A stretch of DNA of 64,000 bases from contig JAJTFK010000016.1 of the NCBI GenBank assembly GCA_021298655.1, forward strand, positions 1 through 64,000, given 5' to 3'. Source of the stretch: Cryomorphaceae bacterium. GTDB taxonomy: Bacteria; Bacteroidota; Bacteroidia; Flavobacteriales; Schleiferiaceae. Positions within the stretch are counted from its first letter, which is position 1, and each line of letters opens with the position of its first letter. The translations under genes and the position numbers were made by a program. Shown here piece by piece: positions 32,744 through 42,424 of the stretch. The notes under the pieces are model-generated. The model saw only the letters and a list, made by a program, of their open reading frames with translations. It had not been told where the DNA came from and ran no database searches.

Positions 32744-34756
32744 TCAGGGTGCGGTTTGGAGGGCTGATTCGAGGAGTTGGCGGGCCGAAGCGACCACCGG
32801 GGTTCCGGGGCCAAATACGGCCACCGCACCGGCCTCGTGGAGCGCGGCGTAGTCCTGACGCGGAATGACTCCGCCCACCACCACGCGAATGTCGGGGCGG
32901 CCCAGGGCAGTCAGCGCGGCGACCAGTTGGGGAACCAGGGTTTTGTGCCCCGCGGCCAGGGAACTAACGCCCACCCAGTGCACGTCGTTTTCGACGGCTT
33001 GCTGCGCCACCTCGTCGGGCGTCTGAAAAAGGGGCCCGAGGTCAATGTCGAAGCCCAGGTCGGCGAACCCGGTGGCGATCACCTTGGCTCCGCGGTCGTG
33101 GCCATCTTGGCCCATTTTGGCGACCAGCAGGCGCGGACGGCGGCCGTAGCGCGCGGCAAAGGCGTCGGCCAGTGCGCGCACTTCGGTCAGTTGGCCATCT
33201 CGGCCGGATTCGCGGGCGTAGACTCCGTGGACCATGTTCAGTTGGGCTTGGTAGCGGCCAAAGGCGCGCTCGAGGGCATCCGAAATTTCGCCCAAGGTAG
33301 CGCGAACCCGGGCAGCCTGTACGCTGAGCTCGAGCAGGTTGCCTTGGCCGGAACGCGCAGCGGCTTCAAGGGCGTCGAGTGCGGAGGCCACGGCTTTGGG
33401 GTCGCGCGCGGCCTTCAGCGCGGCCAAGCGCGCCACTTGGCTGGTCAGCACCGCCCGGTTGTCAACCTCCAGAATTTCAAGCTCGGTGTCGTCTTCGGCG
33501 CGGAACGCGTTGACGCCGACCAGGACGTCCTGAACGGAGTCGAGTCGAGCCTGCTTGGCCGCCGCCGCTTCTTCAATGCGCAGCTTGGGAAGCCCCGCCT
33601 CAATGGCTTGGGTCATGCCGCCCAGGGCCTCGACTTCCTCAATCAGGGCCCAAGCGCGCTCCATCAGCTCGGCGGTGCGCTGCTCGACGGCAAGGCTTCC
33701 GCCCAGGGGGTCGACGAAGCGCGTAATTCCCGTGCGCTGCTGAATGCGCAGCTGGGTTTCGCGCGCAATTCGGGCGGAATAATCGGTGGGCAAGGCTATG
33801 GCCTCGTCGAGCGCGTTGGTGTGCAGGGATTGGGTTCCGCCCAAGGCCGCCGCCATGGCTTCGACGGCCGTACGGGTGACGTTGTTGTAGGGCAGCTGCT
33901 CGGTCAAGCTCCAGCCCGAGGTTTGGCAGTGGGTGCGCAGCGCGCGGCTCTTGACGTTTTTGGGCTCGAACGAGGCCACCATTCGATCCCAAAGGGCACG
34001 GCCCGCGCGGAGCTTGGCGACCTCGGTCACGAAGTCCATGCCGATCGCCCAAAAGAAGCTCAACCGGGGCGCAAAGTCGTCGATGTCGAGGCCCGACGCC
34101 AGCCCGGTGCGCAGGTATTCCAATCCGTCAGCCAGCGTGTAGGCGAGCTCAATTTCGGCCGACGCCCCCGCTTCGTGCATGTGGTAGCCCGAAATAGAGA
34201 TGCTGTTGAACTTGGGCATCGTGCGGCTCGTGTAGCCAAAAATGTCGGCGATGATGCGCAGGCTCGGCGCGGGCGGGTAGATGTAGGTGTTGCGCACCAT
34301 GAACTCCTTCAGGATGTCGTTCTGGATGGTGCCCTGCAGGGCCTCGGGCGCCACGCCCTGTTCTTCGGCCGCCACGATGTAGAAGGCCAAAACGGGCAGT
34401 ACGGCGCCGTTCATGGTCATGGAAACCGACATTTCGCCGAGCGGAATGCCGTCGAACAGGCGCTTCATGTCGTCGACGCTGTCGATGGCCACGCCCGCCT
34501 TGCCGACGTCGCCCTGCACGCGCGGATGGTCGCTGTCGTAGCCCCGGTGGGTCGCCAGGTCAAAGGCCACGCTCAGGCCCTTTTGTCCGGCGGCGAGGTT
34601 GCGGCGGTAGAAGGCGTTGCTTTCTTCGGCGGTGCTGAATCCGGCGTACTGACGAACGGTCCACGGCCGTTGGGTGTACATCGACGCATAGGGTCCGCGA
34701 AGGAAGGGCGGTTCCCCCGGGGCGCTGAACTCGTGGGGCAAGCGAACTACGTCCAT
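32744..34756 (-). CDS. mutB: Methylmalonyl-CoA mutase large subunit
   Basis: Adenosylcobalamin-dependent isomerase of succinyl-CoA and methylmalonyl-CoA, 671 aa. The TIM barrel begins [20 protein letters not shown]. The C-terminal B12 domain holds the cobalt-ligating His in [10 protein letters not shown]. The ATG at 34756 ([10 protein letters not shown]) is chosen; an ATG at 34810 would lie deeper in mutA and adds Pro-rich residues without similarity. The N-terminal extension before the barrel is about 20 aa, shorter than the about 45-60 aa of typical large subunits, where it wraps the small subunit. That fits the reduced partner upstream. Confidence 0.95.
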   Translation of the reverse strand: MDVVRLPHEFSAPGEPPFLRGPYASMYTQRPWTVRQYAGFSTAEESNAFYRRNLAAGQKGLSVAFDLATHRGYDSDHPRVQGDVGKAGVAIDSVDDMKRLFDGIPLGEMSVSMTMNGAVLPVLAFYIVAAEEQGVAPEALQGTIQNDILKEFMVRNTYIYPPAPSLRIIADIFGYTSRTMPKFNSISISGYHMHEAGASAEIELAYTLADGLEYLRTGLASGLDIDDFAPRLSFFWAIGMDFVTEVAKLRAGRALWDRMVASFEPKNVKSRALRTHCQTSGWSLTEQLPYNNVTRTAVEAMAAALGGTQSLHTNALDEAIALPTDYSARIARETQLRIQQRTGITRFVDPLGGSLAVEQRTAELMERAWALIEEVEALGGMTQAIEAGLPKLRIEEAAAAKQARLDSVQDVLVGVNAFRAEDDTELEILEVDNRAVLTSQVARLAALKAARDPKAVASALDALEAAARSGQGNLLELSVQAARVRATLGEISDALERAFGRYQAQLNMVHGVYARESGRDGQLTEVRALADAFAARYGRRPRLLVAKMGQDGHDRGAKVIATGFADLGFDIDLGPLFQTPDEVAQQAVENDVHWVGVSSLAAGHKTLVPQLVAALTALGRPDIRVVVGGVIPRQDYAALHEAGAVAVFGPGTPVVASARQLLESALQTAP

Positions 34757-35529
34757 GGGTCGAGGTTTTGGTCGAGTAGGTGGGGGGGCGCAATCCAGAG
34801 GTCGCGGCATCCGCCCAAGGCCAAGGCCTGGGCTTGGAGCCCGCGGTCAATGAGGTCCGACGCGTCGTCGCTGGGCGCAGCTCCGGCGACGCGACCGACG
34901 ATCCAAAGGGGGTTGGCGGTCCACAGCATCCGGGCGGCTTGGGTCATTGCGGCCGTTTCGAAGTAGTCGGCGGTGGCCTGAAGGACCAGGCCCACCGGGC
35001 GTCCGGCGGCGGGCTTCATCGCCCGAAGGCTGGCGAGGCCCCACGCGAGCTGGCCCACGGCGCCCTGGGGTGCGGCCCAAAGGGCGTTGCTCACCACGGC
35101 ACCCAGGTCTTCGGGCAAAACGCCTTCGGCGCGGCGCAGGCGCTCGAGGTCGCTCGCCCAGCTGCCGGTAAACCAGGTCCCGCTGCGGGCACGCTGTTCC
35201 AAAGGGTCCACATTGAACAGTCCCTGAGACCGAGCGGGCAGGGCCACGGATGCCTCGAGCGGATCGAGGTCGCCCACCAGGTGCACGGGCGCAATGGACG
35301 TGTCGATGCCGTCCAGCAGCGTGGGGAGGTCTGCCGCGGAGTGCGTCCAGAAAAGCAGGCTGCTCGCGCCGTCCATCAGGGCATACAGCGCCGCCTTATT
35401 CGCGGCCTGGGGGTTGGCCCCGTCTACGTCCACGGTCGCGTGGCGGTCGGCGGGCGCGAAGGGGCCGAAGTCGATCAAGGTTTCGCGGGCCCCCTGCGGA
35501 ACCGCGCATTCCGGAAGCTTGGGGGTCAT
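34747..35529 (-). CDS. mutA: Reduced methylmalonyl-CoA mutase small subunit
   Basis: 260 aa against about 450-620 in usual MutA. Recognisable pieces are the [19 protein letters not shown] start of the barrel-like domain, [12 protein letters not shown], the [16 protein letters not shown] block (counterpart of YFxEIAKLRAxRxLW) and a late [15 protein letters not shown]. The N-terminal extension and everything after that block, including the vestigial B12 domain, are absent. It lies between divIC and mutB and overlaps both, so it is probably translated and structural. I regard it as strongly shortened rather than broken, since the frame is clean. Confidence 0.75.
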   Translation of the reverse strand: MTPKLPECAVPQGARETLIDFGPFAPADRHATVDVDGANPQAANKAALYALMDGASSLLFWTHSAADLPTLLDGIDTSIAPVHLVGDLDPLEASVALPARSQGLFNVDPLEQRARSGTWFTGSWASDLERLRRAEGVLPEDLGAVVSNALWAAPQGAVGQLAWGLASLRAMKPAAGRPVGLVLQATADYFETAAMTQAARMLWTANPLWIVGRVAGAAPSDDASDLIDRGLQAQALALGGCRDLWIAPPHLLDQNLDPWT

Positions 35530-35837
35530 AGCGTGTCTCCCGATTCCGGGTCCAGCGGTTCCACCAGCATCACTTCTTCGCCCGGACGGTGCATCCAGTA
35601 GGTTTCGCGCGCAAACTTTTCAAGCTGCTTGGGGTCGGATTCCAATTCGTTCAATCGGCGCTGGGTTTGCGTCAGCTCCTTGCGGTAGTACTCAACGCCG
35701 TCTTCCAGAGCGCGCACCTCTTGACTTAACTCCCACTGAATAAACAAGTTGTTGGAGTCCAAAAACAGCATCCACACGGCGAAAAGCAAGCCCGCTAGGA
35801 CGTATTTGCTGCGAAGGAAGTTCGGAATGCGGCGCAT
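35526..35837 (-). CDS. Septum formation initiator family protein (DivIC/FtsB-like)
   Basis: 103-aa bitopic membrane protein of the division FtsB/FtsL complex. A transmembrane helix (about 11-28) precedes a coiled coil (about 38-70, VRALEDGVEYYRKELTQTQ) and the ARETYWMHRPGEEVM end typical of the family. The stop overlaps the mutA start (ATGA), and the ATG overlaps the ABC exporter stop (TAATG). Confidence 0.9.
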   Translation of the reverse strand: MRRIPNFLRSKYVLAGLLFAVWMLFLDSNNLFIQWELSQEVRALEDGVEYYRKELTQTQRRLNELESDPKQLEKFARETYWMHRPGEEVMLVEPLDPESGDTL

Positions 35838-37645
35838 TACTGCGAAGTTAGGGTTCCGCTCCCCTGCTTCTGCACAAAGGCGCGGTAGCGTCCGCCCTCG
35901 AGCTTCATCAGTTCGTCGTGGCTGCCCACCTCGGCGATTTCGCCTTCGTGCAAAAACGCAATCACGTCGGCGTGGCGCACGGTGCTCAAACGGTGCGCAA
36001 TCACCAGGGAGGTGCGGCCCTTCATGAGCGTTTCCAGCGCGGACTGCACCAGGGATTCGCTCTCGGGGTCGAGCGACGAGGTGGCCTCATCAAGAACCAG
36101 GAGTTTGGGATCCCGGAGCATGGCGCGCGCAATCGCAATGCGCTGGCGTTGTCCGCCGCTGAGCTGCACGCCGCGTTCGCCCACTTGGGTGTGCCAGCCT
36201 TCGGGGAATCGTTCGATGAATTCCCAGGCATTGGCGTCTTCGGCGGCCCGGCGGACGTCGTCGTCGCTGGCCTCGGGACGGCCGTAGCGAATGTTCTCCA
36301 GAATGCTCCGCCCAAAAAGGACCACGTCTTGGGGGACCCAGGCCATACGGCCGCGCAGCGCCTCGAGCGGCCACTCACGGGCGTCGCGGCCCTGCACCAA
36401 AAGTTGGCCTTGCTGGGGATCGTGAAAGCGGTACAGCAATTGAACCACCGTGGATTTGCCGGCGCCGCTGGAGCCCACCAAGGCGAGCTGCTGGCCTTCG
36501 CGAAGGATTAAATTCAAACCGCGCAGCACCGGTACGTCCGGACGCGTCGGGTAGGCAAAGTGCACGTCGGCAAAGCGCACGGCCTCGTCGGTCGATCCGG
36601 TGGGTTCGGTGTCGGCCGTTGCCGGCATCTGGCCGCTGGTTTCGGGTTGTTCGTCGAGCATCGCCATGATGGCCTCGGTGGCGCCCATGGCCCGCTGGAG
36701 GCGGCTGTACACGTCGGCGAGTCCGCCCACGGAACCCCCGATGAACCCCGAATAAATGACAAAGCTGAAGAGTTGTCCCGAAGCCATCTCGCCGCTGGCG
36801 ATCAAGCTTGCACCCTTCCAAATCACGGCCACCAGGGCGCCAAACAGCCCGAGGATGATGAAGCTGCTGAAGGCTCCGCGCAGGATTCCGCCCCGAATTC
36901 CCAAGGCCGAAACGCGTTCCAGGGCGCTGCGGTAGCGCGCTTTTTCGGTGCCTTCTTGGGTGTAGGCCTTGACGGTCGCAACCGCGCTCAGGGTTTCGTC
37001 GACCACCGTGTTGGATTCGGCGGACGCGGTCTGCACTTCCTTCGCGTAGCGCCGGATTTTGCTGCCAAAGAAGACCCCCAAGAGCACCACGAGCGGCAGA
37101 ACCAGCAGCATAAACCCGGTCAGCGACGGCGATTGGTAGACCAGCAGGGCAATGCCTCCGACGATAATCACCACTTGGCGAATGAACTCCGCGAGGGTGC
37201 TGGTGAAGGTCTCTTGGAGCACGCCGATGTCGCTCTGAAGGCGGTTGGTGAGTTCCCCAATGCGCTTTTCGTGAAAAAAGGGCAGGGGCAGGCTCACCAG
37301 GTGGTTGTACATGGCTGCCCGGAGCGAGGCGAGCGAGCGCTGGGCGACGCGCTCAAAAAAAACGATGCGGCCAAAACTAAAGACCGATTGGGCGAGCAGC
37401 AGGCCTACAAGGGTCAGCGCAATGCCGTCAATGGCCGAAGGGTCGCTTTGGGCCGCGTCCACGAGTTCGCCCAAGTACTTGGGAAAGGCCAGGTTGCTGC
37501 CCGAGGAGAGCAGCAGCATCAGCAGTCCGAGCAGAAATTCGCCGCGGTAGGGTTTCACGTGCACGTACATGCGCGCCATCTGCTTCAGTGCAGACCACGT
37601 GATGGGTTTTTTGGGCGTTTTGTTCCCGAACTGTGCCTTGGCCAT
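35837..37645 (-). CDS. MsbA-like ABC exporter (fused permease/ATPase)
   Basis: 602-aa half-transporter. Six transmembrane helices in about 30-330 with the EKRIGELTNRLQSDIGVLQ coupling region are followed by the ATPase domain: Walker A GSSGAGKST (about 389-396), signature LSGGQRQR (about 494), and Walker B LLVLDEATSSLD. Closest in type to lipid A/multidrug flippases (MsbA, LmrA), working as a dimer in the inner membrane. The substrate is not deducible. It follows the oxygenase gene by 6 bp. Confidence 0.93.
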   Translation of the reverse strand: MAKAQFGNKTPKKPITWSALKQMARMYVHVKPYRGEFLLGLLMLLLSSGSNLAFPKYLGELVDAAQSDPSAIDGIALTLVGLLLAQSVFSFGRIVFFERVAQRSLASLRAAMYNHLVSLPLPFFHEKRIGELTNRLQSDIGVLQETFTSTLAEFIRQVVIIVGGIALLVYQSPSLTGFMLLVLPLVVLLGVFFGSKIRRYAKEVQTASAESNTVVDETLSAVATVKAYTQEGTEKARYRSALERVSALGIRGGILRGAFSSFIILGLFGALVAVIWKGASLIASGEMASGQLFSFVIYSGFIGGSVGGLADVYSRLQRAMGATEAIMAMLDEQPETSGQMPATADTEPTGSTDEAVRFADVHFAYPTRPDVPVLRGLNLILREGQQLALVGSSGAGKSTVVQLLYRFHDPQQGQLLVQGRDAREWPLEALRGRMAWVPQDVVLFGRSILENIRYGRPEASDDDVRRAAEDANAWEFIERFPEGWHTQVGERGVQLSGGQRQRIAIARAMLRDPKLLVLDEATSSLDPESESLVQSALETLMKGRTSLVIAHRLSTVRHADVIAFLHEGEIAEVGSHDELMKLEGGRYRAFVQKQGSGTLTSQ

Positions 37646-37651
37646 GCCGCC

Positions 37652-38458
37652 TTAGAAGCGGTTTTTGTCTTGGAAGTCGAGCATCTTCACGCCGAGTGCC
37701 TTGAGCACGCGCTTGGCGCGGATTTTCGTCCATTCCTTGACGGCCGTGGCCGTGCGCCGCGCCAGGCTGTCGTCGGGCCGCGCGATGAACTTGGAGTCGC
37801 TGTAGGTAAAACCTTCGCTGACTTCGGTAAAGTAGTAGGCGTAAAAGCTCTTGCGCGATTCACCCTCGGGCACGTTGATGGCCTTGTAGCCGTGGGGGCT
37901 GTTCTCGTCGGTCAAGAAAATGATCGCGCGATTATGCAGCGGCGCCACACGGTGGAGCACCTGGGTCATTTTGGGGTCCCAAATTTCAAGGTGTCCGCCC
38001 CAGGCCTCGTCCCAGTGGCGGTTGAGGTAAATCAAGAGGTTGATGCGGCGCCACAGCTTGAGTTTGGGGTCGAAGTTGACGTCGATGTGCACGTCGACGA
38101 AGCTGCCTTGGCCGCCTTGGTGCAGGCCCGAACCCAACGCGTCGTCGGGGGTTTGCAGGTTTTCAATGCCCGTCAGCGTGCTCATCCATTGGCCAAACTC
38201 CGCCGAGCGGATGGCGTTGCGCACGTCGGTAAACACGGGGTCCCAGCGCTCGAAATGGTAGTCTTCGACCTTGTTTTCGTTGAGCGACTTGCGCTTGACC
38301 TTGAGCGAATCGACCGACGGAAAATGCTGGTGCAGTGCGTTGGCCACGTCCGGTACCAGAAAATGGTCGAGTACCACGTGCTTGGGTTGCCCAGCTGCAA
38401 ACTGCGCGGTGAGTTCGGGCAGGCGCTCGAGTACGGCGGGATTGATGATCGTGTTCAT
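37652..38458 (-). CDS. 2-oxoglutarate/Fe(II)-dependent oxygenase family protein
   Basis: 268-aa protein of the prolyl-4-hydroxylase-like superfamily. The metal site HxD is HIDVNF (His about 121, Asp 123); the distal ligand is probably His in TDENSPHGY; a downstream Arg in ESRKSFYAYYF would hold 2-oxoglutarate. LLIYLNRHWDEAWGGHLEIWD is the classic core strand set. The ATG at 38458 overlaps the SDR stop (ATGA). A longer frame to 38755 is only SDR antisense-frame sequence. Related genes often lie in surface-polysaccharide loci; the hydroxylated substrate is unknown. Confidence 0.88.
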   Translation of the reverse strand: MNTIINPAVLERLPELTAQFAAGQPKHVVLDHFLVPDVANALHQHFPSVDSLKVKRKSLNENKVEDYHFERWDPVFTDVRNAIRSAEFGQWMSTLTGIENLQTPDDALGSGLHQGGQGSFVDVHIDVNFDPKLKLWRRINLLIYLNRHWDEAWGGHLEIWDPKMTQVLHRVAPLHNRAIIFLTDENSPHGYKAINVPEGESRKSFYAYYFTEVSEGFTYSDSKFIARPDDSLARRTATAVKEWTKIRAKRVLKALGVKMLDFQDKNRF

Positions 38459-39207
38459 GGTTTGCGGCGCAAAAGCAGGTAAAACAAGCTGGGGCAAAGG
38501 TCGTGCAAAAGCAGGGCCAAGCGTACACTCGGGCTCGCTAAAATGTGGGCAAACCGACGGCTTCGCGTGGCGCGCTCGATGGCTTTGGCGGTGCGTTCCA
38601 CGGACCAACCGCGGTGCGTCCCGGCGCGGTCTCCCAAGGGCTGGCCGTCGGATCCAATGCTGTGGCGCATGATGTCGGTGCTGACCACGCCCGGCAAGAT
38701 GAGTTGAATTCGGTGCGAACGGTCCTGCCATTCCGCGTTCACGGACTCGGCCCACAGGGATACGGCCGCCTTACTGGCGCTGTAGGTGGCCAGGTTCTGT
38801 TGCCCAAATCGGGCGGCAATGCTCGAAATCACGACTACGTGCAGCGGGCGGCCCTGGCTGCGCTCCAGAAGCATGCGGGTGAGTTCGACGGGGGCGGTGT
38901 AGTTCAGCGCAAAAACACGGTCGGCGTCTTCGGGGCGGGTTTCGAGCGCGGACGCCAGGTAGCCTATTCCCGCATTCAGTACGATCAGGTCGGGCCAGGT
39001 GCCGTCGTTTAGGAGTTCATCTACCACCTTCGTTCGCTGCGCCGGCAGGCTCAGGTCGCCGGGAATCCATCGGTCTGCCTCGGGCGGACCTTCGGGGCGG
39101 CGGGCGGTGCCCAGGGTGTGCCAGCCCAGGGTACGGTAGTGCTGCAGCAGGCCCCGTCCAATGCCTTCGCTGGCGCCGGTCACCCAAATTCTTTTCGTGC
39201 TTGGCAT
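38455..39207 (-). CDS. Short-chain dehydrogenase/reductase
   Basis: 250-aa SDR oxidoreductase. Nucleotide motif TGASEGIG (10-17), NAGIGYL, the catalytic Ser in VVISSIAARFG and YSASK (Tyr and Lys) are all present. The C-terminal end is hydrophobic (LALLLHDLCPSLFYLLL), suggesting membrane association. First gene of the leftward operon to meaB, with an exact TATCTTTG box 5 nt before its ATG. Substrate not known. Confidence 0.92.
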   Translation of the reverse strand: MPSTKRIWVTGASEGIGRGLLQHYRTLGWHTLGTARRPEGPPEADRWIPGDLSLPAQRTKVVDELLNDGTWPDLIVLNAGIGYLASALETRPEDADRVFALNYTAPVELTRMLLERSQGRPLHVVVISSIAARFGQQNLATYSASKAAVSLWAESVNAEWQDRSHRIQLILPGVVSTDIMRHSIGSDGQPLGDRAGTHRGWSVERTAKAIERATRSRRFAHILASPSVRLALLLHDLCPSLFYLLLRRKP

Positions 39208-39212
39208 ATTTT

Positions 39213-39220
39213 CAAAGATA
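39213..39220 (-). promoter_or_regulatory. -7 box TATCTTTG of the SDR-meaB operon
   Basis: Exact TAnnTTTG match, AAAAT spacer, then the ATG at 39207: predicted leaderless start for the seven-gene operon. Confidence 0.6.
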
Positions 39221-39226
39221 CAGCCC

Positions 39227-39255
39227 TTGTGATTTGAAAATTCGAACTATATTTG
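39227..39255 (+). promoter_or_regulatory. rpmH promoter (TTG ... TATATTTG)
   Basis: A TTG at 39227-39229 and the -7 box TATATTTG at 39248-39255, 18 bp apart, fit the Bacteroidota promoter. About 45 nt of leader follow before rpmH. Confidence 0.65.
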
Positions 39256-39304
39256 CAGCCCGAATCCCGGTCAAGGCCGTGGATCGCGTAAAAAATACGA
39301 CACG

Positions 39305-39463
39305 ATGAAACGCACATTTCAACCTTCGAAGCGCAAGCGCGTGAACAAGCACGGGTTCCGCGAACGCATGGCAACGGCAAACGGCCGTCGCGTACTGGCT
39401 GCACGCCGCGCCCGCGGCCGTAAGCGTTTGACGGTGTCGGACGAAGGTAACCCCAAGGGTTAA
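39305..39463 (+). CDS. rpmH: 50S ribosomal protein L34
   Basis: 52 aa: starts [20 protein letters not shown] and contains [22 protein letters not shown], the highly conserved L34 sequence. It has a short acidic Bacteroidota-type end ([10 protein letters not shown]). Basic protein of the 50S subunit. It has its own promoter and is closed by a terminator. Confidence 0.98.
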   Translation: MKRTFQPSKRKRVNKHGFRERMATANGRRVLAARRARGRKRLTVSDEGNPKG

Positions 39464-39486
39464 TGCCTTTTGAATCCATCCCATTG

Positions 39487-39516
39487 AAGGTGTTGCGCAA
39501 GCAGCACCTTTTTTTT
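39487..39516 (+). terminator. Rho-independent terminator after rpmH
   Basis: Stem AAGGTGTTG/CAGCACCTT with one mismatch, six-base loop, then eight T. Confidence 0.9.
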
Positions 39517-39577
39517 GTGCCTTCGCGAAGCGCAGGCCACCCGCTGCACCCGATATTTGACTAAGTTCCTGAAGATC

Positions 39578-42424
39578 ATGCCCCGCAACCACGACATTAA
39601 GCACGTACTCCTGATTGGCTCTGGCCCAATCGTCATTGGCCAAGCCTGCGAATTCGACTACTCCGGCTCCCAAGCAGCGCGCTCGCTCCGCGACGAGGGC
39701 ATCGAGGTTTCGCTGATCAACTCCAATCCGGCGACCATTATGACCGACGAGGTTGTAGCGGACCACATTTACCTGCTTCCGCTCGAAGTAGAAAGCTTGG
39801 AGAAGATCCTCAAGGAGCAAAAGATTGACGCGGTGCTGCCAACCATGGGGGGACAAACCGCCCTGAACCTGTGCATCGAGGCCGACAAGCAGGGCCTTTG
39901 GGAGCAGTACGGGGTTCAGATCATCGGTGTCGACATCGAGGCGATTCACATCACCGAGGACCGCGACAAGTTCAAAAACCTGCTCGACCAGATCGAGATT
40001 CCCTACGCGCCGGCCAAAATCGCCACCAGCTACCTCAAGGGCAAGGAGATTGCGCAGGAGTTCGGCTACCCCTTGTGCGTCCGCGCATCGTTCACCCTCG
40101 GCGGCAGCGGCGCAAGCTTTGTTTGGACCAAAGAAGAATTCGACAGCGCCCTGCAGCGCGGACTCGAGGCCAGCCCCATACACGAGGTCATCATCGACAA
40201 GGCCCTGGTGGGCTGGAAGGAGTTTGAGCTCGAGCTGCTGCGCGACGCCAACGACAACGTCATCATCATTTGTTCTATTGAGAACATGGATCCCATGGGT
40301 ATTCACACCGGCGATTCCATCACCGTGGCCCCGGCCATGACGCTGTCGGACACGACCTACCAGCGCATGCGCGACATGGCGATTAAAATGATGCGTTCGA
40401 TCGGAAACTTCGCCGGGGGCTGCAACGTGCAGTTCGCGGTGAGCCCCGACGAGAAGGAAGACATCGTGGCCATCGAAATTAATCCGCGGGTATCGCGCTC
40501 CTCGGCGCTGGCCTCCAAGGCTACCGGCTACCCGATTGCCAAGATCGCCGCGAAGCTGGCCATTGGCTACACGCTCGACGAGCTGAACAACCAGATTACC
40601 AAGACGACCACGGCCTACTTCGAGCCGACCCTGGACTATGTGATTGTGAAGATTCCGCGCTGGAATTTCGACAAGTTCGAGGGTGCCGACCGCCGCTTGG
40701 GCCTGCAAATGAAGTCGGTAGGCGAGGTGATGGGCATCGGGCGGAGCTTTCAGGAAGCCCTGCACAAGGCCGCGCAGTCGCTGGAAATCAAGCGCAACGG
40801 ACTGGGCGCCGACGGCAAGGGCCTTACCGACCAGAACACGATCCTGCACAAACTCGAGCACGCCAGCTGGGACCGCGTCTTTGTGCTCTACGACGCCATG
40901 CAGATGGGAATTCCGCTGCGTAAAATCCACGAGATCACCAAGATCGACATGTGGTTCCTGCGCGAGATTGAGGACCTCATGCTGACCCAACGCCGCCTGG
41001 AGCAGCACCACTTGGGCTCAATGCCGAGCGACCTGCTGCTGGAGGCGAAAATGAAGGGTTTTGCGGACCGCCAAATTGCGCACATGCTGCGCTGCCTCGA
41101 GAGCGAAGTCCACGACCTGCGCGTTAAAATGGGCATCGAGCGCGTGTGGAAGCTCGTGGACACCTGCGCCGCGGAGTTCCAAGCCCAGACGCCCTACTAC
41201 TATTCGACCTTTGAGCGCGGATCGGGCAGGCCCGGTGCCCTAGCGGCCCGCAACGACAGCCCGTCCAGCGACCGCAAAAAAATCATCGTGCTCGGCAGCG
41301 GTCCGAACCGCATCGGCCAGGGAATCGAATTCGATTACAGCTGCGTGCACGGCGTGCTGGCGGCCAAGGAGGAGGGTTTCGAGACCATCATGATCAACTG
41401 CAACCCCGAAACGGTTTCGACGGACTTCGACACGGCCGACAAGCTCTACTTCGAGCCGGTGTTTTGGGAGCACATCTACGACATCATCCGCCACGAGAAG
41501 CCGGTGGGCGTCATCGTGCAGTTGGGCGGCCAGACGGCCCTCAAGCTGGCCGAGAAGCTGGACCGTTTCGGTATTCCAATCGTCGGAACCAGCTACCAGT
41601 CGCTGGACCTCGCGGAGGACCGCGGCCGCTTCTCGACGCTGCTGCAGGAAAACAACATTCCGTACCCCAAGTTTGACGTGATCACGCGGCCCGACGAGGC
41701 CCGTGCGGTGGCCGAGCGCCTGGGTTACCCCATCTTGGTGCGCCCATCGTACGTTTTGGGCGGTCAAGGAATGAAGATCGTGATTAACCACGAGGACCTC
41801 GAAACCCACGTGGTGGAACTGTTCAAGGATTTTCCGGGCAACCGCGTGCTGCTGGACAACTACCTGGACGGCGCGATTGAGGCCGAGGCCGACGCGATCT
41901 GCGACGGAGAAAACGTGTACATCATCGGAATCATGGAGCACATCGAGCCCTGTGGGGTGCACTCCGGCGATTCCAACGCCACCCTGCCTCCGTTCAATCT
42001 GGGCGAGTTGGTGATGCAGCAAATCATCGACCACACCCACACGATTGCCCGTTCGCTGGGTACGGTGGGCCTGATCAACATTCAGTTTGCGGTCAAGGAC
42101 GACACGGTCTACATCATCGAGGCGAATCCGCGCGCATCGCGTACGGTGCCGTTCATCTGCAAGGCCTACGGTGAGCCCTACGTGAATGCGGCCACCAAGG
42201 TGATGCTGGGCACCAAGAAGGTGACGGATTTTCATTTTAACCCGAAGCGGAACGGTTGGGCCATCAAGGTGCCGGTGTTCAGCTTCCACAAGTTCCCCGA
42301 CGTCAACAAGACGCTGGGGCCGCAGATGAAGTCCACGGGAGAGGCCATCTACTTTATTGATTCGCTGAAGGATCCGATGTTCCGCAAGCTGTACAGCGAG
42401 CGCAACTACTACCTGTCGAAGTAG
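39578..42424 (+). CDS. carB: Carbamoyl-phosphate synthase large subunit
   Basis: 948-aa synthetase with two ATP-grasp halves, making carbamoyl phosphate for pyrimidines and arginine. Both halves begin with the same type of motif (LLIGSGPIVIGQACEFDYSG; VLGSGPNRIGQGIEFDYS). MPTMGGQTALN/VQLGGQTALK and EINPRVSRSSAL/EANPRASRTVP repeat the pairing. The C-terminal MGS allosteric domain of the E. coli enzyme is absent, and the protein ends shortly after the second carbamoyl-P domain, as is usual in this phylum. The ATG at 39578 is chosen by similarity; a near-consensus GATATTTG lies at 39552-39559. Its last 16 bp overlap the convergent glycosyltransferase gene. Confidence 0.97.
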   Translation: MPRNHDIKHVLLIGSGPIVIGQACEFDYSGSQAARSLRDEGIEVSLINSNPATIMTDEVVADHIYLLPLEVESLEKILKEQKIDAVLPTMGGQTALNLCIEADKQGLWEQYGVQIIGVDIEAIHITEDRDKFKNLLDQIEIPYAPAKIATSYLKGKEIAQEFGYPLCVRASFTLGGSGASFVWTKEEFDSALQRGLEASPIHEVIIDKALVGWKEFELELLRDANDNVIIICSIENMDPMGIHTGDSITVAPAMTLSDTTYQRMRDMAIKMMRSIGNFAGGCNVQFAVSPDEKEDIVAIEINPRVSRSSALASKATGYPIAKIAAKLAIGYTLDELNNQITKTTTAYFEPTLDYVIVKIPRWNFDKFEGADRRLGLQMKSVGEVMGIGRSFQEALHKAAQSLEIKRNGLGADGKGLTDQNTILHKLEHASWDRVFVLYDAMQMGIPLRKIHEITKIDMWFLREIEDLMLTQRRLEQHHLGSMPSDLLLEAKMKGFADRQIAHMLRCLESEVHDLRVKMGIERVWKLVDTCAAEFQAQTPYYYSTFERGSGRPGALAARNDSPSSDRKKIIVLGSGPNRIGQGIEFDYSCVHGVLAAKEEGFETIMINCNPETVSTDFDTADKLYFEPVFWEHIYDIIRHEKPVGVIVQLGGQTALKLAEKLDRFGIPIVGTSYQSLDLAEDRGRFSTLLQENNIPYPKFDVITRPDEARAVAERLGYPILVRPSYVLGGQGMKIVINHEDLETHVVELFKDFPGNRVLLDNYLDGAIEAEADAICDGENVYIIGIMEHIEPCGVHSGDSNATLPPFNLGELVMQQIIDHTHTIARSLGTVGLINIQFAVKDDTVYIIEANPRASRTVPFICKAYGEPYVNAATKVMLGTKKVTDFHFNPKRNGWAIKVPVFSFHKFPDVNKTLGPQMKSTGEAIYFIDSLKDPMFRKLYSERNYYLSK

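Noticed and set aside
32777-34966. 729-codon plus-strand ORF
   Set aside because: Antisense shadow of mutB/mutA produced by high GC and third-position bias; composition is Gly/Arg/His-rich without motifs. Same for the long antisense frames at 16116-18158, 36560-38482, 8687-10177 and 39212-41011.
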